Part shown: piece by piece, positions 61,601 to 64,000 of the stretch
Numbering within the stretch: position 1 is the first letter of the stretch
Layout of the letters: each line of letters starts with the position of its first letter
DNA from: Spodoptera frugiperda
Taxonomy: Eukaryota > Arthropoda > Insecta > Lepidoptera > Noctuidae
Assembly (NCBI RefSeq): GCF_023101765.2
Contig: NC_064239.1
Span: 8,067,315-8,131,314 of the forward strand
Length of the DNA: 64,000 nt
Reading direction: 5' to 3'
Program-made: the position numbers and the translations under genes
The notes under the pieces: model-generated
What the model saw: only the letters and a program-made list of their open reading frames with translations
Database searches by the model: none
Told to the model about the DNA's origin: nothing

Positions 61601-62770
61601 ATAACGAAATACTTTACAATTACAACCACACAATTAACTACTAATCACAAAAAAAAATTGAACAGAACCCTTCACCGACCAACCACGGGGCACCCCTGAC
61701 CGACAGCAGCGTGCAAATAAATTTGGTTTTCATTAGCACTGGTACAACACATTCCTCAAACAGTTGATTGTTATTAAACAAAGAAATTGCATCGTAGTTG
61801 ATTTAAACAGTGATTCCCAGTCACGACACTGTATGTTAAATGAAATATTTGCTACGCTTTCATACCCGAGTTTGCAGTTCAACGAACATTTTAGGGTTGA
61901 TTGTCGCAAGTGTTAATTGAAAAAAACATCAGTAATGTTACCTTTTAATCCCCATAGGCCTCTGCGAGACACACACAAACAATTAAGTTATATTATGAGG
62001 CCCATTTTTATTCTAGACGGTAAAACAAGCCCGGACGTAGTTTAGACTAGGTGTGAAAAGTAGTCATGGATACGATGAATCCTAGACCAGAATAATGAGA
62101 ATACTATTTTGAGTCCCCAAAATCAAAAAATTCAATTGTATTTTTATAGAAACGTATTAAATTCTTAGATTTTATTTGTCAAATAAAATAGCCTATTAAG
62201 TGTTACAATTGCATCAAAGAAAACTGATTAAAGTAATATTAAATGTTACTTTTGTCCAATGATACAATAATCAATAAATTAATTGTTCATCAAAGGGCAC
62301 TCTCGTCTAGTTTTCCTGTCGTTATATAAAGTACTTATAGTAATAATAACTATTCACAAAACCCGTTAAGATATTGATAACAATCTAATGAATGCCATAA
62401 CTATTGTTTCACGTTTTATATTTTCAATTCAAGATCATAATTCTTTAACGCTATAAATAAACTAATTGCATTTATAGACATTTCATAATTTAATTGTTGT
62501 TCATAAAAAAGTAATAAAATTTTGACGTAATAATAGAGATAAAGCCATCAGATAATACAATTCTTAGGTACTTGAACAGGTGATATTTTTTAGAATCATT
62601 AGATCATAATAACTAATATACTAATCTACCGCAGAAGATACTAGACACTGGACAATGCGACGTAAATAGATATCACAGAAAAGATTGTATTTAATTAGAT
62701 GACATTTCCGATTGAAGGCTCACAAGATGGACAGATGAACGTGATGCGACGCATTTAATAAAGGTCGCAG
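55676..62770. other. intergenic stretch with scattered GC-richer patches
   Basis: 7 kb without a supportable gene on either strand. GC-richer islands appear near 56280-56470, 58385-58620, 59310-59420 and 60510-60665, the last containing GCCGCCATTAGCCCGCCC. Any could be a regulatory element or an exon of a poorly coding transcript. The open frames there (60-90 codons) have no recognised relatives. Confidence 0.45.
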
Positions 62771-62780
62771 GGAGTTACTG
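62771..62780. repeat. target-site duplication, left copy
   Basis: GGAGTTACTG here is identical to 62971-62980 on the other side of the SINE, directly after its A tail. Confidence 0.85.
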
Positions 62781-62970
62781 ATTAGATGGGGCCCAGTAGG
62801 GCTGATCCCTGATCCGGAGCTGCGGACTACCTAGCGGGTTTACCGGAGCTGCGGCTTAAAGAGCAGGAGAAGGAACGGGGTGGTTTTTAGTCAGTAAGAG
62901 TCTGACACTCCCTCTCGCCTCGCCCAGTTCGGGAGAGGTCATGGGATGACTTTCCACCCTCAAAAAAAAA
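62781..62970 (+). mobile_element. SINE with A tail and intact target-site duplication
   Basis: A non-coding element of about 190 bp. It begins ATTAGATGGGGCCCAGTAGG and contains AGCTGCGGACTACCTAGCGG, GGAACGGGGTGGTTTTTAGT and GACACTCCCTCTCGCCTCGC. It ends in A9 (62962-62970). The 10-bp direct repeat GGAGTTACTG flanks it exactly, the signature of LINE-machinery retrotransposition. It shows a short internal duplication (TGATCCC) that the copy at 55131 lacks. A 72-codon frame on the opposite strand (62856-63074) is a shadow. Confidence 0.88.
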
Positions 62971-62980
62971 GGAGTTACTG
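62971..62980. repeat. target-site duplication, right copy
   Basis: GGAGTTACTG, identical to 62771-62780; flanking bases beyond it differ, so the duplication is 10 bp. Confidence 0.85.
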
Positions 62981-64000
62981 CTTGCATAGGTTGTGTCCGG
63001 CCGGCCAGCCTACACGTAATTCTTTTGGGACACCAGTGGACGTTTGGGGCTATGGCAGATTTGGCTCTTAACAAAATTTATCAATAACAACAAAGTCATT
63101 TTAAGGTTTACACTGGGTTATACACAGCCTATAATGCATCACAGTGTAGTGCCTCAAGAAAAAATCTCCATTGTCTACAAATAAATAAAGTAGGCATATT
63201 GATGAATCTATTATTAATTTTGTTTTCCAGGTTAAAAAGAAAATACGAGTTGCGTCGGCACATCTTTTTTTCCATACATGGAAAATGAACAGGTGATCCC
63301 AATACCAAAAAAAGCTTGTATCTTTGTAATTAATTATTAATCAGAATTACAAAAGTATTGTTAATTTGTGTTGGTATACGATGTTGATGATGTTAAAGTT
63401 TAACTGTCATCGTAATATCGATGGCTGACTCGATCGGAGCAATTTCTCAGCGATTATGTATCGATACCACCGCAGCGTTCCCGGTAAAATCGCATAAATA
63501 ATACGCAAATAACCGATCTCCAAGCGGTTTTTATTTAATTTCATAAACTTTAAGCTCTGAGAAAATTCAATTACTCGCATGAATCAAATTAATTCTACGG
63601 TTTTTCATTTAATTCAATTAATTGTGGATAAAAATGTTATAATTATATTGTTGTTACTTGAATGGTTTATGAGTGACATTTATGTGGTGTAGTAGAAACT
63701 TATAATGTAACGGGTCGATTTATTTTAGACGCAGAAAGCAGTGGGTTATGTTGGACACATATCAATCTCCCATGACGTAGTACCTACTCATTGTTTCATT
63801 TTAAATTGGTTTGTAAGCAATAATTTACTTAAAATCATAATCGATTCTGTTTGATGATATTAAAAATCCTAAATCATTCAATCCTACAACTTTCCTTTAC
63901 ACGAATATCAAAATATCACGCTATTGCCTCACCAGCGTAGGGACAAACTAAAGAGTACCATACCAACCTAGTGCATAACCACACAATTCTAAAGATAAGG
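62981..64000. other. intergenic stretch to the window end
   Basis: AT-rich; nothing recognised. Confidence 0.55.

Noticed and set aside
62856..63074. 72-codon minus-strand frame
   Set aside because: It runs through the SINE and its right flank; a shadow of the repeat.

Overview
The window is animal nuclear DNA, most likely from a moth or butterfly. It is AT-rich, has no operons or long uninterrupted reading frames, and contains short exons with clean GT..AG junctions separated by introns of up to 22 kb. Several repeats resemble, from memory, families common in Lepidoptera. One of these, a poly(A)-tailed SINE present twice, suggests a noctuoid moth; that finer placement is inference only.

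The only protein-coding gene I can support is the 3' part of dachshund (dac), the DACH/Ski-Sno family transcriptional cofactor, on the + strand. Its exons are 77-147 (probable), 782-1045, 4569-4790, 17251-17334, 39553-39699, 40342-40554 and 46142-46272, where a TAG stop closes the frame. From 782 onward they encode 353 residues, counting the split first codon. The protein runs from a charged Arg/Asp/Ser-rich linker, through the DACHbox-C coiled-coil region (exons at 4569, 17251 and 39553), to a proline-rich stretch and a short helical tail. The N-terminal DACHbox-N (Ski/Sno/Dac) domain lies upstream of the window. Every intron after 147 is phase 1, so the five exons between 782 and 40554 can each be skipped without shifting the frame.

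The introns (0.63, 3.5, 12.5, 22.2, 0.64 and 5.6 kb) contain almost no recognisable transposon sequence apart from one foldback element near 21.2 kb. They do contain GC-rich patches around 7.9-9.3, 25.6-26.3 and 32.1-32.3 kb that stand out from the AT-rich background. Two CTCF-like motifs lie in the first patch. These are candidates for cis-regulatory DNA, as expected for a developmental regulator.

The stretch after 46.27 kb is the 3' UTR, with a plausible poly(A) signal at 47760, followed by 16 kb of intergenic DNA with no supportable gene. This part is rich in mobile-element remnants: a tRNA-type SINE head abutting a 337-bp near-perfect foldback, a partly duplicated dispersed repeat, two copies of a common lepidopteran repeat, a retroelement tail, and two SINE copies, one with an intact 10-bp target-site duplication. 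I found no convincing novel molecular system. The most interesting items are the foldback, the modular exon design of dac, the possible tandem splice acceptor, and the contrast between repeat-poor introns and the repeat-rich 3' flank.
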